A DNA stretch of 64,000 bases from Bombardia bombarda (Eukaryota > Ascomycota > Sordariomycetes > Sordariales > Lasiosphaeriaceae), in NCBI GenBank assembly GCA_030512295.1, contig JAULSR010000009.1:1178001-1242000 (forward strand). Reading direction: 5' to 3'. The notes beneath the pieces were generated by a model. That model was not told the origin of the DNA, made no database searches, and was given only the letters and a program-made list of their open reading frames with translations. This document shows, piece after piece, positions 19,126-29,257 of this stretch (position 1 is the first letter of the stretch; each line of letters starts with the position of its first letter). The position numbers were made by a program, and so were the translations under genes.

Positions 19126-20382
19126 ATGGTAGGCAACAACCGCGGGAAAGGAAGAGCCACTCCTCAAGCTGGCCCGTCACGGAGGACCGCCTTCGAAGAC
19201 TTTGAGAATATCGACAGTCAGACTCCCGATCACCAAGAAGAAGGAGAGTCCCCAACCATGAGAGCCCAACCAACGCTGGAACTCCCAGCCACCCCCTCCA
19301 CCATGGACACCCAGCAGTTCCAAGCCATGATGATGCAAGCCATGGCCAGCGTCTCCACTGGTCTCGGTAACCTCGGCGCCACTCTGGCCAATCTTAACAA
19401 TCAGGGAGGGCCGTCTCGGCCGAAAAACGACCGCCCCCCTGCCTACGCGGTCAGCAAGCTGAAGGTTGACGCCTCCTTCCAAGACAGGGAGGATTGGATC
19501 CAAGCCATGGAACAAGGGAATGCCACCCGCCAAGATCAACCTCAGTGGCTCCAGGTCCAATGGGCCAGCACCTGGATGGAACCCGAGACACAGCAGCAGT
19601 GGCGGGCCTACCAGAAGCAGCTCCATGACGGAGACTTCGAACAAGTCATGTGGCGGGAATTCAAGGACTACGTCAGTTCGAACTACCTCGGTAGTAAGTC
19701 TAGCGAGGTCCAGGCCCACAAGGACTGGCTGGTATGCAGTCAACACGGCAGATCTCCTCAGGAATTTTACCGGGAATGGGCTGCACTGGTCCGACGCCTC
19801 CCTGGAATGGAGATCGACAGCACCTTTATGGGTCGGGACTATTGGATCAAACTTGACCGCTTTTATCACAACCGGTATGCTGAGGCCGTCCCTGACGTCA
19901 CTTCAGCCAAGGACTGTGCCGAATGGTGCGAACGCATTTGGCTCGCCAGATCTTACTTGCGGAACGGCAATGACCGAGATGCTCACCGCAAGAGGCTGGG
20001 CTCTCCCACCAGCCCTGGCGAGTCCCGGAAACTGCCGCGCACCATAGAGGGAGCTTACTCGGGACTTCGCCACGACAAAGCCCGGATCCAGCGTGGCGAA
20101 CTCCGAGACGTACCCACAAAGGACTCCCTCCCTTCGTACGGACCCCCTCCTCACGCACTACCAGCCACCCAAACGCCATCCCGCACGAGAGAACCTGTCA
20201 CATGCTACAACTGTGGCAAACTGGGGCATGTACAACGCCAATGTACCACCCCGCGCACTACAGCTACGCCAGGCTCGGACGCCCGGATCCAGAACGTCGG
20301 GATCGAGGATGACGATGACCCCGGTAGTCTGTATCCCGGCCCCTCTGATTCGGAGGACGACTCGGGAAACGAGAAGCGGTAG
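19126..20382 (+). CDS. gag: Gag of the Ty3/gypsy chromovirus
   Basis: 418 codons from ATG 19126. N-terminal 60 residues are polar (MVGNNRGKGRATPQAG), followed by a Met/Gln-rich helix (QFQAMMMQAMASVSTGLGNL). Residues about 115-300 are the capsid-type helical region (WASTWMEPETQQQWRAYQKQ, EFYREWAALVRRLPGME). One CCHC zinc knuckle CYNCGKLGHVQRQC at about residues 358-371 binds RNA. The acidic tail ends just past a frameshift heptamer. It assembles the virus-like particle of the element. Frame fully open, consistent with recent activity. Confidence 0.95.
   Translation: MVGNNRGKGRATPQAGPSRRTAFEDFENIDSQTPDHQEEGESPTMRAQPTLELPATPSTMDTQQFQAMMMQAMASVSTGLGNLGATLANLNNQGGPSRPKNDRPPAYAVSKLKVDASFQDREDWIQAMEQGNATRQDQPQWLQVQWASTWMEPETQQQWRAYQKQLHDGDFEQVMWREFKDYVSSNYLGSKSSEVQAHKDWLVCSQHGRSPQEFYREWAALVRRLPGMEIDSTFMGRDYWIKLDRFYHNRYAEAVPDVTSAKDCAEWCERIWLARSYLRNGNDRDAHRKRLGSPTSPGESRKLPRTIEGAYSGLRHDKARIQRGELRDVPTKDSLPSYGPPPHALPATQTPSRTREPVTCYNCGKLGHVQRQCTTPRTTATPGSDARIQNVGIEDDDDPGSLYPGPSDSEDDSGNEKR
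20364..20370 (+). promoter_or_regulatory. Putative -1 ribosomal frameshift site GGGAAAC
   Basis: GGGAAAC in the gag frame reads G-GGA-AAC, the canonical X-XXY-YYZ slippery pattern, 9 bases before the gag stop codon (20380). Pol lies exactly in the -1 frame and is open from 20349, so a slip here joins gag to pol without a start codon. The pol frame has no ATG near its beginning. Confidence 0.7.
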
Positions 20383-23300
20383 ACGATGACCCTGATCGAT
20401 CTACCCAAACCATTTATAAAGGGGTGAAGCCAGGCCCCACCTTCACCATCCAAGGCGGCACTTGCTCCCGGCGCCGCGGCCAGAAGGCCACCTCGTTAGC
20501 GGTAGCTATCGACGCTGATACGGGGGCACAAGTCAACTGCGTGGATTACCGGTTTTGCCGAGTACACCATATCCCTGCCCTCTTAGAAGCTGAGGGTCTT
20601 GACCTGCCGCAACTTATCAACCCTGACGGCAGCCGGATAAAGAACCACGGCATTTTCTACCTCACCCTCCAACTTACAGATCTACACGGGAACGCCCGCT
20701 CCATTTCCCAGTTCTTCTACGGGGTCAAGCGGCCGAAAGGGTCCCCGCCAATACTATGGGGAAACCCAGGCATGGGATCTGAAGGTGTGACTCTCCATAC
20801 TACCCTTAACACCTTCGAGTGGGGTCGTTATTCGGAGATCTCGCCGAAGGAAGTCGCCCAGGACGTCCTCGACGGCGCCCCCGCCTTCACAGCCATGGTC
20901 TCCAACGTCATCATCGGACCTGAAGAGAGCCACATCGACACACTCGACGGCCCAGAGCCAGAGCTAGGCCCAGCACCTCTACCCCCAGAACTCGCCCACC
21001 GTGCGGCCGTCTTTTCGGAACAAGCAGCTCAAGAACCTAACACCCTCGAAGGAGCCGAGCATTGTATCGATCTAGTAGAGGGATCTGCACCACCGCAGGG
21101 CCATATCTACCCACTTAGTCAGGCCCAGCTCAACGAACTAGCCCTCTATATCCGGGAGAACCTCGCCAACGGCCGGATCGTGGAGAGCAGTAGCCCTGCC
21201 GGTGCCCCTATTATCTTTGTCCCCAAAAAGGATGGGACTATGCGTTTGTGCGTGGATTATAGGGGGTTGAATAGGATCACTATCAAAAACCGGTACCCGT
21301 TACCGCTGATCAGCGACCTCATGGACCGCCTCACTGGTGCTCGGTTTTTTACCAAGCTCGACCTGAGAGATGCTTACCACCGGATCAGAGTCCGTAAGGC
21401 TGATCAGTGGAAAACTGCTTTCAAGACCCGCTACGGACAGTTCGAATATACTGTTATGCCGTTCGGACTGACCAACGCGCCGGCCACCTTCCAAGCTTAT
21501 ATTAACAGAGCTTTAGCTGGTTTAGTGGATGTATCTTGTATCGTCTACCTCGACGATATCCTTATTTACTCCGCTACCCGCGAAGAGCATACCCACCATA
21601 TCCTAGAGGTCCTCGACCGCCTTGAACGGGCCCAGCTCTTTGCTAAACAATCGAAATGCTCCTTCTACCAGAACCAGGTCGAGTTCCTAGGTTTTATCAT
21701 CAGCCACCAAGGTATCTCGATGGACCCGGGGCGAGTCAAAGCCATCCAGGAATGGCCTGTACCCCAGTCAACTAGAGAGATACAAATCTTCCTCGGGTTC
21801 GCCAACTTTTACCGCCGGTTTATCCACGGGTATTCCAGAATCACCGCCCCTATCACTGCCCTGTTGAAAGGAGAAGCGAACCTTTTCCGGTGGCCGCCAG
21901 AGGCTAACACCGCTTTCGAGCAACTTAAATCGGTTTTCGGCCAAGCCGACTTCCTGACTCACTGGGAACCAAGCCGCCAAACCCGAGTCGAAACGGACGC
22001 CAGTAACCAAGCGATCTCAGGGATCCTCTCACAACTAGTTGACTCACAATGGCGCCCAATAGCCTACTGGTCGAGGAAACTTACCGATGCTGAGCTTCGG
22101 TGGGCCACTGGCCAGAAGGAGCTCATCGCTATCATCGAATCCCTTGAGCACTGGGGCCACTACCTAGGCGGTACCGACCAGAGGTTCCTAGTTCTGACCG
22201 ACCACGAAGCACTTAAAGGGGTGATCGCAGCCCCGGCTCGAGACCTCAAAGGCCGCCTAGCTAGATGGGTATATCGCTTATCCCCCTTTGACTTTGATAT
22301 CGAACACCGGCCTGGGGCTACCAACCCTGCCGACCCCCTTTCTAGGAGACCCGATTATATGGCAGGAGAGATCGCTTATGGCGATGTATTGCCCACCTTG
22401 ACTAAAAAGCTACAGTTGGTAACGGAATTACCAACAGCTATGAGAGCAATTGTGGCCCAGATTAGAGCAGGAGCACAGAAGAAGTCGTGCTCCCGGAAAT
22501 ACCGCCGAGCGGTTAGACGAGTTGAACAAGCTCTTCAACGTCCTCGAGTTGAAGATGTGGCTAGGGTTTCGGCTGTGACGCGCTTTGCCCTCGGGGCTGC
22601 CGGACGTGCTACGTTTGATAAAACGGAGCCCCGAGAAAGGAGCCACCAGCGGGACGGATGCACCCCGATGGAGGGGCTGGGACGCCGTATTAGAAGAGCT
22701 AGTACGGACTCGCCAGGGCAGACGATCTCGCCGGGGCGGTCAGAACAGAGGGTCGAGGGGCAACTGCAGCAAGAAGCTCAGGGTGCCGACCTACTGATCC
22801 CTCACGCGGTTGCGGCAGAGGTTTGCGCCGGTGAGGCAGTTGAGGAACAGGATCCTAGGCACAGGTTCTACAGGTCGATCATTGCCCTCCAGAAAGGGGA
22901 TCTCGAATGTAGAAGCCGCATCAAGGAGGTGCTCGAGGGTCAAAGATACGCGGGTACTGGGGCTCAAAGCAAGCCAGGAAACGACAGCGTTGATGACGAG
23001 GGGGCCCTCCGTTATAAGGGCAGACTGGTGATCCCTGCCGCGCCCGCAGTACGCAGAGAGCTCGTACGCTTGCACCACGATGACCCCAGAGCCGGGCATT
23101 TTGGAAGCCGCAAGACAGTGGATTTACTGAGGCGAAGATTCCATTGGAAGAACCTAGATGCGGAAGTACAAGCTTACATAAGACAGTGCCAAGTATGCCT
23201 GGGTAACCGGCAACCCCGACATAAGCCGTATGGTAGACTCAACTCACTACCGCTACCCACTCAACCTTTTGAAGAGATCAGCCTAGACTTCATCACCAAG

Positions 23301-24338
23301 CTACCACCTTGCCAGTACAAGGACCGTATCGTGGATGCCGTCCTCGTGGTGGTAGATCGGTTTACGAAAGTCGCGCTCTTTATCCCAACCACTACTACCG
23401 TTACAGCAGCCGAACTAGCCCAACTGCTCTACGAGCATGTGGAGTGCCGATTCGGCACGCCGATAGGTATGGTCTCCGACCGAGATTCCCTACTAACTAG
23501 CAAGTTTTGGGTAGAACTTTCCAAAGCCCGCCAAGTCAAGCAGAGGCTCTCCACGGCCTACCACCCGCAGACCGATGGCCAGTCAGAACGAACGCACCAG
23601 AGCCTGCAGCACTATTTACGGTGCTTCGCCGATGAAGAGGCCCAGTGGGCGCCACTGCTCCCTGAAGCCGAGTTCGCGTATAACAACAGCGTACATACGA
23701 CTATCGGTACAAGTCCGTTCGAGGCGTTATACGGCTACCACCCTCGAATGGCAGATTACGTACCTTCGGCACAGCTGAAGGTGCAAGGGGTTCATGAACG
23801 GTTGAGCAAGCTAACCCACCTGAGGGAAAAGATGTACCACCACTGGCAGAAGGCCGTAGACTCGCAGAAAAAGTACTACGACGCACGGCACCAGTGGATC
23901 GAGTTTGAAGTAGGAGAGACAGTTGGACTCTCCACACAGAACTTCCGCTTCAAAACCGGAAAGAAGCTAGCACCAAGATTCATCCCGGTCAAGGTCACCG
24001 AGAGGATCGGCACGCAGGCATATAGGATCCGGCTACCGGCCAAATATGCCCGACTCCATGACGTCTTCCCTGTCTCCCTGTTGGAGAAGTGGTCAGTGGC
24101 CAAGGGACAGAAGGTGCTACCACTACCAGAACTGGTCGAAGGAGAAGAAGAGTGGGAAGTGGAAGATATCGTGGAGCACAAGGATGAGGGAGAGCAAAGA
24201 AGGTTCCTAGTCAAGTGGGCAGGATGGCCCGCTGAGTACAACACCTGGGAACCTAGGGAACACTTGGCCAACGCACAAAAGGTGCTACAGAGATACGAGA
24301 AGAGAGCAAAACAAAGGCATAGGAAGTGGAATGACTAG
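20371..24338 (+). CDS. pol: Pol polyprotein: protease, RT, RNase H, integrase, chromodomain
   Basis: About 1322 codons in the -1 frame after the slip site; gag-pol would total about 1737 residues. Motifs in order: aspartic protease DTGAQVN (near 20517); RT with LCVDYRGLN, TKLDLRDAYHRIRV, FGLTNAPATF and catalytic YLDD at 21546-21557; RNase H with ETDAS and LTDHEALK; integrase zinc finger H..H..C..C (HHDDPRAGH to CQVCLGNR), catalytic D, D, E in SLDFITK, SDRDSLL and TDGQSERTHQ; a GPY/F-like region to HDVFPVSLLEKW; and a chromodomain EVEDIVEH to FLVKWAGWPAEYNTWEP near the C-terminus, which in such elements targets integration to marked chromatin. No internal stop. Confidence 0.95.
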
Positions 24339-24374
24339 AAGAGAAAGGCCGGGTCGACGAGGACGTCGACCTAC

Positions 24375-24388
24375 GGGGGGGGGATAAT
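24375..24388 (+). promoter_or_regulatory. Polypurine tract
   Basis: GGGGGGGGGATAAT immediately before the 3' LTR; the G9A run is the expected plus-strand primer. The RIP-mutated copy preserves the position (ATTATCCTTCTCCCG, 24676-24690). Confidence 0.75.
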
Positions 24389-24623
24389 TGTAAGGACATC
24401 GGACATCCCCAAGCACATGCCAAAGCATCCCCAAGCACATGCCAGTTATCCTACCAACTGTGTATATAAGCAGCGGCCCTCGCCCACCTTCCGTTGCGAG
24501 GGCCAGGTTGAAGTCTTACGCCAATACCAGTCATTGCTCGCCTTCCTAATTACCTTCATTGCTCGCCTGCCCAGTTGTCTTCATTGTGACCACCTTGATC
24601 AGGCGTACCTGCCTTCTCTTACA
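24389..24623 (+). repeat. 3' LTR
   Basis: Identical over 235 bp to the 5' LTR at 18844-19078 and followed by the TTAAA duplication. Confidence 0.95.
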
Positions 24624-26432
24624 TTAAAGACGCTTTAATATATATTTAAATATATACTTAAAAATATCTTTATAATTATCCTTCTCCCGTAAGTTAACGT
24701 CTTCGTCGATTTTTAACTTCCCGGCTTTCTTTTTTAATCGTTTTATTTTTTATACCTTTATTTTATTTTCCTTTCGTATTTTTAAAGCACCCTTTATACG
24801 TTAGCTAAATATTCTTTAAGTTTTTAAGTATTATATTTAACGGGCTATTTTACTTACTTAATTAAAAACCTTTTTTACTTTCTTTTATTTTTATACTTTA
24901 TAATATTTTTTATTTCCTACTCTTTTTTTCTTTCGACTAGCTTTAATAATAATAACACCTTTTATCCTTCGGCTATTAATTATTTTTTTAATAAAGAAAT
25001 AAGAAAAATATTATAAAGTTAAGTATATTTAATCGGTAGCCGGACTTTATATGCTTATATATCGATCTTTTCAATGACTTTAACTGGGATAAATTTTAAT
25101 ATTAATTTCTTTTTAATTTTAAAGCGGAAGTTTTATATAAAAAGTTTAATTATTTCTTTTATTTTAAATTTAATTTATTAATACCGTATATTATAATACT
25201 TTTTTTATAAATTTATAGCTTTTTATTAATAATAATATATCTTTTCTTTTAAATAAGTTAATTTATTTAAACGTTTATAAATTTTTTATACCTTTAATTA
25301 TATAAAAAGTATATAATTTACTATTCGAGGATAATAGTTATATAACGCTTTAAATAAGCTTATATTAATAGTTATATATACGTTATTATTATATATAAAT
25401 TTAACTTTAAAAAGTAATAGCGCTTACTAGCCTTTTTATTAACGAAGTACTTTAAATAATATTATAAGTTTTAATATATTTGTTTTAATTAGTTATTAAT
25501 CTGCGGGTAATAAGTTATAAAAAGCTTTTATTTATTTAACGGGCTTTAAAAAGTTTTATTTAAAATTTATTAATTAATAAAAAATTTTAGTCGGAGATTA
25601 TATTTATTAACGTGCCGAATTAATACTTTATATATTTATAAAATAATTAAGCTAATTCGGCTATTATAACGGTAATAATAATTAGGACGAAAAATATAAC
25701 TTTTATAAATTAATTTATTATTATAAGGATGGTATTTATAATATAGTTTTTATATTAATACGGTAATAGCTTAATAATAAAGTTTAGGCTAATTTTTTTA
25801 AAAAATTAAATAAATAACGGTAATAAATTAAGTTTATTATATAGCTTATATTAAAGTTATTAATTATTTAAATATATTTAATATTATTTTATATAAATTT
25901 ATATTTTTATATTTAAGTTCTTTTAATAAAATCTTTACTTTAATAAATTTATTATTTTATAGCTTTTAAAATACCCGGTTTTAAAGTTATTATAATATAA
26001 GCGTACGAGTTTTCTACGTATTATAGGCGCGGTAAAAATTATTAATTTACCTTTATAACGTAGGGCCCTTTTATTATTAATGCTATTATTTTTTAGTTTA
26101 CTTTAAACTTTAATATTCGCGTATTTTTAACTTTTAAATACCTTTTTAATACGGCTTTTATATTCGAGATCTTTTTTTTAAAAGGTAATAATTAACTTAT
26201 AAAACTTATATTTAAGATTTTATTCTTTAATTATTTTACCGGCGTAAATTTTTACCGTAATTATATAAAAGATTAATAGGTCGGTACTTTAAGTTTTTTA
26301 TTATAATTGCCTTTTGACCTTTTATTTTAACCGCCCCGGCGAGATCGTTTATTTTAGCAAATTCGTAATAGTTTTTTTAATATAACGTCCTAGCCCCTCT
26401 ATCGGGGTATATCTGTCCTATTAGTAGTGTAA

Positions 26433-26667
26433 TGTAAGGACATCGGACTTCCCCAAGCACATGCCAAAGCATCCCCAAGCACATGCCAGTTATCCTACCA
26501 ACTGTGTATATAAGCAGCGGCCCTCGCCCACCTTCCGTTGCGAGGGCCAGGTTAAAGTCTTACGCCAATACCAGTCATTGCTCGCCTTCCCAACTATCTT
26601 CATTGCTCGCCTGCCCAGTTGTCTTCCTTGTGACCACCTTGATCAGGCGTACCTGCCTTCTCTTACA
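26433..26667 (+). mobile_element. Solo LTR inside RIP-mutated pol
   Basis: 235 bp, a few substitutions from the intact LTR (GGACTTCCCC, GGTTAAAGTC, CCCAACTATC), not RIP-mutated. The target duplication AGTAG occurs at 26423-26427 and 26668-26672, but TGTAA (26428-26432), a repeat of the LTR's own first five bases, sits between the left duplication and the LTR. Confidence 0.9.
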
Positions 26668-28233
26668 AGTAGCTCCTTTTTAAGGTTCCGTTTTATTAAA
26701 TATAATACGTCCGGTAGCCCCGAAAGTAAAGCGCGTTATAACCGAAACCTTAATTATATTTTTAATTCGAAAACGTTAAAAAGTTTATTTAATTTATTTA
26801 ATTATTCGGCGGTATTTTTAAAAATACGATTTTTTTTATACTTTTGTTTTAATTTAAGCTATAATTACTTAACCCTAGGCCGGTATTTAATATTGAAATC
26901 GAAAAAAAATAAACAATATATTTATTTAATTAAATAGTTTTTAAGGTTTCAAACCGGGGTTATAATTGCCTTTTTAAATATTTTATAATCGATAAAGATT
27001 AAAAACCTTTAATTAATATCGCTTAAATAATAGCCTTAATATTTAAAGGATTTAATAATAATAAGGAGCTTTTTTTAATTAATAACTTACCGGAGTTTAA
27101 CGTTAGTAAATTTCTTCGATTAATAGGTTATTAAACGTTATTAAAAGTCAATTAATTATAAGAGAATCCTTAAAATCGCTTAGTTATTAGCGTCCGTTTT
27201 GATTCGGATTTAACGGCTTAGCTTTTAATAAATTAAAAAGTCGGTTTAGCTAAAAACCAATTTAAATTATTCGAAGGCGGTATTAGCCTTTAACGGCTAC
27301 TAAAAAAGGTTCGCTACTTTTTTTAATAAAGTAATAATAAAAGCGGTAATTTTAAAATATCTTTAAATAAACCGGCGGTAAAAGTTAACGAACCCGAGGA
27401 AAACTTATATTTTTTTAATTAATTAAAGTATAAATTATTTTTAGATTGCTTTAATTCGCCTTAGGTTTATTGAAATATTTTAATAGTTAATAATAAAACT
27501 TAAAAATTCGACTTAATTTTAATAAAAAAAATATTTCGACCGTTTTATAAAATGTTAAGCCTGTTTAAAGCGGTCGAAGACCTTTAAAATATAATAAGTA
27601 TATTTTTTATAAATAATAGAATAAATAAAAATATCGTCGAAATAAATAATATAAAATATATTTATTAAATTAATTAAAGCTTTATTAATATAAGTTTAAA
27701 AAATAACCGGCGTATTAATTAAGCTAAACGGTATAATAATATATTTGAATTATTTATAATAGGTTTTAAAAGCGGTTTTTTATTAATCGGCTTTATAAAT
27801 TCGAATTTAGTAATAAGCATCTTTTAAATTAAACTTAATAAAAAACCAAATATTAATAAAGCGGTTTATAAGGTTATTAATTAGCGGTAATAGATATCGG
27901 TTTTTAATAATAATTTTATTTAACCCTTTATAATTTACGCATAAATGTATAATTTTATCTTTTTTAAAGATAAAAATAATAGAGGCTCCGGCAAAGCTAT
28001 TACTTTTTATAATCCGGCTATTAATAAGGTTTTCCCGGATATAAAAGGCTAATTTATTAAATTATATTTAATTAAATAAATAAATATAGCCTTATAATAA
28101 TATAAATCCTTTTATTAAATCGATATAATGCTTAGCTCTTTTAAAAATATTAGGTTTTCGAATTATTTATTCCGAAAAAACGGCCGTATAATAAGCGAGT
28201 TTTAAAGGTAAGGGTGCTAGGCTTAGCTTTAAT

Positions 28234-28446
28234 TGTAAGGACATCGGACTTCCCCAAGCACATGCCAGTTATCCTACCAACTGTGTATATAAGCAGCGGC
28301 CCTCGCCCACCTTCCGTTGCGAGGGCCAGGTTGAAGTCTTACGCCAATACCAGTCATTGCTCGCCTTCCTAACTATCTTCATTGCTCGCCTGCCCAGTTG
28401 TCTTCCTTGTGACCACCTTGATCAGGCGTACCTGCCTTCTCTTACA
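28234..28446 (+). mobile_element. Solo LTR, 213 bp, TTAAT target duplication
   Basis: Lacks one 22-bp unit of the intact LTR. Perfect TTAAT on both sides (28229-28233, 28447-28451). Inserted in the RIP-mutated pol, itself unmutated. Confidence 0.92.
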
Positions 28447-28468
28447 TTAATTCCGAGCCGTTAAATAT

Positions 28469-28694
28469 TATAAGAGAAGGTAGGTACGCCTAATTAAAGT
28501 GGTTACAATGAAGATAATTAGGAAAGCGAGCAATGATTAATATTAGCGTAAGACTTTAACTTGGCCCTCGCAAAAGGAGGGGAGCGAGGGCCGTTACTTA
28601 TATATATAGTTAAGGGTTTAATCTAGCATATGCTTAGGGGTGCTCTAGCATGTGCTTAGGGATGCTTTAGCATGTGCTTAGGGATATCCTTACA
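28469..28694 (-). mobile_element. RIP-affected LTR, reverse orientation
   Basis: Starts TATAAGAGAAGGTAGGTACG and ends ATATCCTTACA, with three tandem GCATGTGCTTAGGGATGCT-type units. Partially C-to-T and G-to-A mutated but keeps GCGAGGGCC. Interpreted as the 5' LTR of the inverted degenerate element. Confidence 0.8.
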
Positions 28695-28834
28695 CACCTA
28701 AAGTTTAGCCCGTCACAAAAATAATTAATTAAATAAATGTTAAATCTCTTTATTATAGCTTAGTTTTCGTTTATAAAGTTAAAATCTTTACCTTTTTAAG
28801 TTAATTAATAATATTAATAATACGGCTATTCGTA
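28695..28834. other. AT-rich spacer, related to the duplicated repeat
   Basis: Begins CACCTAAAGTTTAGCCCGTCAC, similar to GCACCCAAGGTTCAGCCCGTCAC (reverse strand near 39640), so probably another fragment of that repeat. Confidence 0.4.
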
Positions 28835-28900
28835 TATAAGAGAGGGTAGGTACGCTTAATTAAGGTAGTTATAATAAAGATAACTAAGAAGGCGAGTAAT
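28835..28900 (-). mobile_element. Truncated, partly mutated LTR end
   Basis: TATAAGAGAGGGTAGGTACG through AAGGCGAGTAAT, the reverse of the LTR 3' end, cut off where a satellite begins. Marks the right edge of the AT-rich block. Confidence 0.7.
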
Positions 28901-29023
28901 CACCTCCATCGAAGCCCCATTCACCTCCATCGAAGCCCCATTCACCTCCATCGAAGCCCCATTCACCTCCATCGAAGCCCCATTCACCTCCATCGAAGCC
29001 CCATTCACCTCCATTCGAAGCCA
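28899..29023. repeat. 21-bp minisatellite
   Basis: Five to six units of TCACCTCCATCGAAGCCCCAT (period 21). It starts exactly at the truncated LTR end. Confidence 0.85.
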
Positions 29024-29257
29024 CACTCGTCTCCATCACAGTCCACACTCCGCAACCCGCGAGCAACCATGGCTCCGCTTGAAGTTGCGCGTATATATCC
29101 TGGCGGGCGGCCGCCTTCTCGCTGGCGGTTGTCCGGCTGGTGTTCTCATCCCCGTCCGAGATCTTGACTTGCCCCCTCTCGCCAGTCCCGTCATCCCCTT
29201 GTTCCTTGACTGGCTCCTGCCCTTTCTTTGTTCTTTCCTCCTCAGGTCACCGTCAGC

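Larger units (their letters stand above)
18844..24623 (+). mobile_element. Complete Ty3/gypsy chromovirus with identical LTRs
   Basis: 5780 bp. The two 235-bp LTRs (18844-19078, 24389-24623) are identical, begin TGTAAGGACATC and end CTCTTACA, and are flanked by a perfect TTAAA duplication (18839-18843, 24624-24628). It contains gag and pol with protease, reverse transcriptase, RNase H, integrase and a C-terminal chromodomain, plus a primer-binding site and polypurine tract. GC-balanced and not RIP-mutated, although its host site and an inverted sister copy are. It looks recently inserted and structurally competent. Confidence 0.95.
24675..28468 (-). pseudogene. RIP-mutated antisense pol
   Basis: Reverse-complement homologue of the intact pol from its 3' end to about the protease/RT junction. 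Recognisable islands: the noncoding flank at 24690-24720, AGAGGGGCTAGGACGTTAT near 26400, GGACGTATTATATTTAATAA at about 26700, and GCCGGAGCCTCTATTATTTT near 28000 (RT start). Changes are overwhelmingly C-to-T and G-to-A with dense stops. Interrupted by two solo LTRs. Confidence 0.85.
18675..28694 (-). mobile_element. RIP-mutated, inverted Ty3/gypsy copy hosting later insertions
   Basis: Left LTR: 18675-18843 plus 24629-24674, split by the intact element. Its start TATAAAAAAAAATAAATACG aligns base for base with TGTAAGAGAAGGCAGGTACG of the intact LTR by G-to-A and C-to-T changes only. Then pol in reverse orientation (24675-28468), then the right LTR (28469-28694). Gag and protease are deleted: pol homology ends near the position equivalent to about 20945 of the intact element and joins the right LTR directly. 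Interrupted by solo LTRs at 26433 and 28234. No target duplication recovered. Confidence 0.85.

Noticed and set aside
19177..19869. Minus-strand frame of 230 codons within gag
   Set aside because: Shadow of gag; no domain, and gag has a zinc knuckle and an intact frame.
20424..20426. GTG as the start of pol
   Set aside because: Eukaryotic initiation at GTG is unlikely; the frame is open upstream to 20349 and the -1 slip site explains access to it.
28884..29066. Glycine-rich repeat protein on the minus strand
   Set aside because: Translation of the 21-bp satellite starting at an LTR truncation; no flanking coding sequence.
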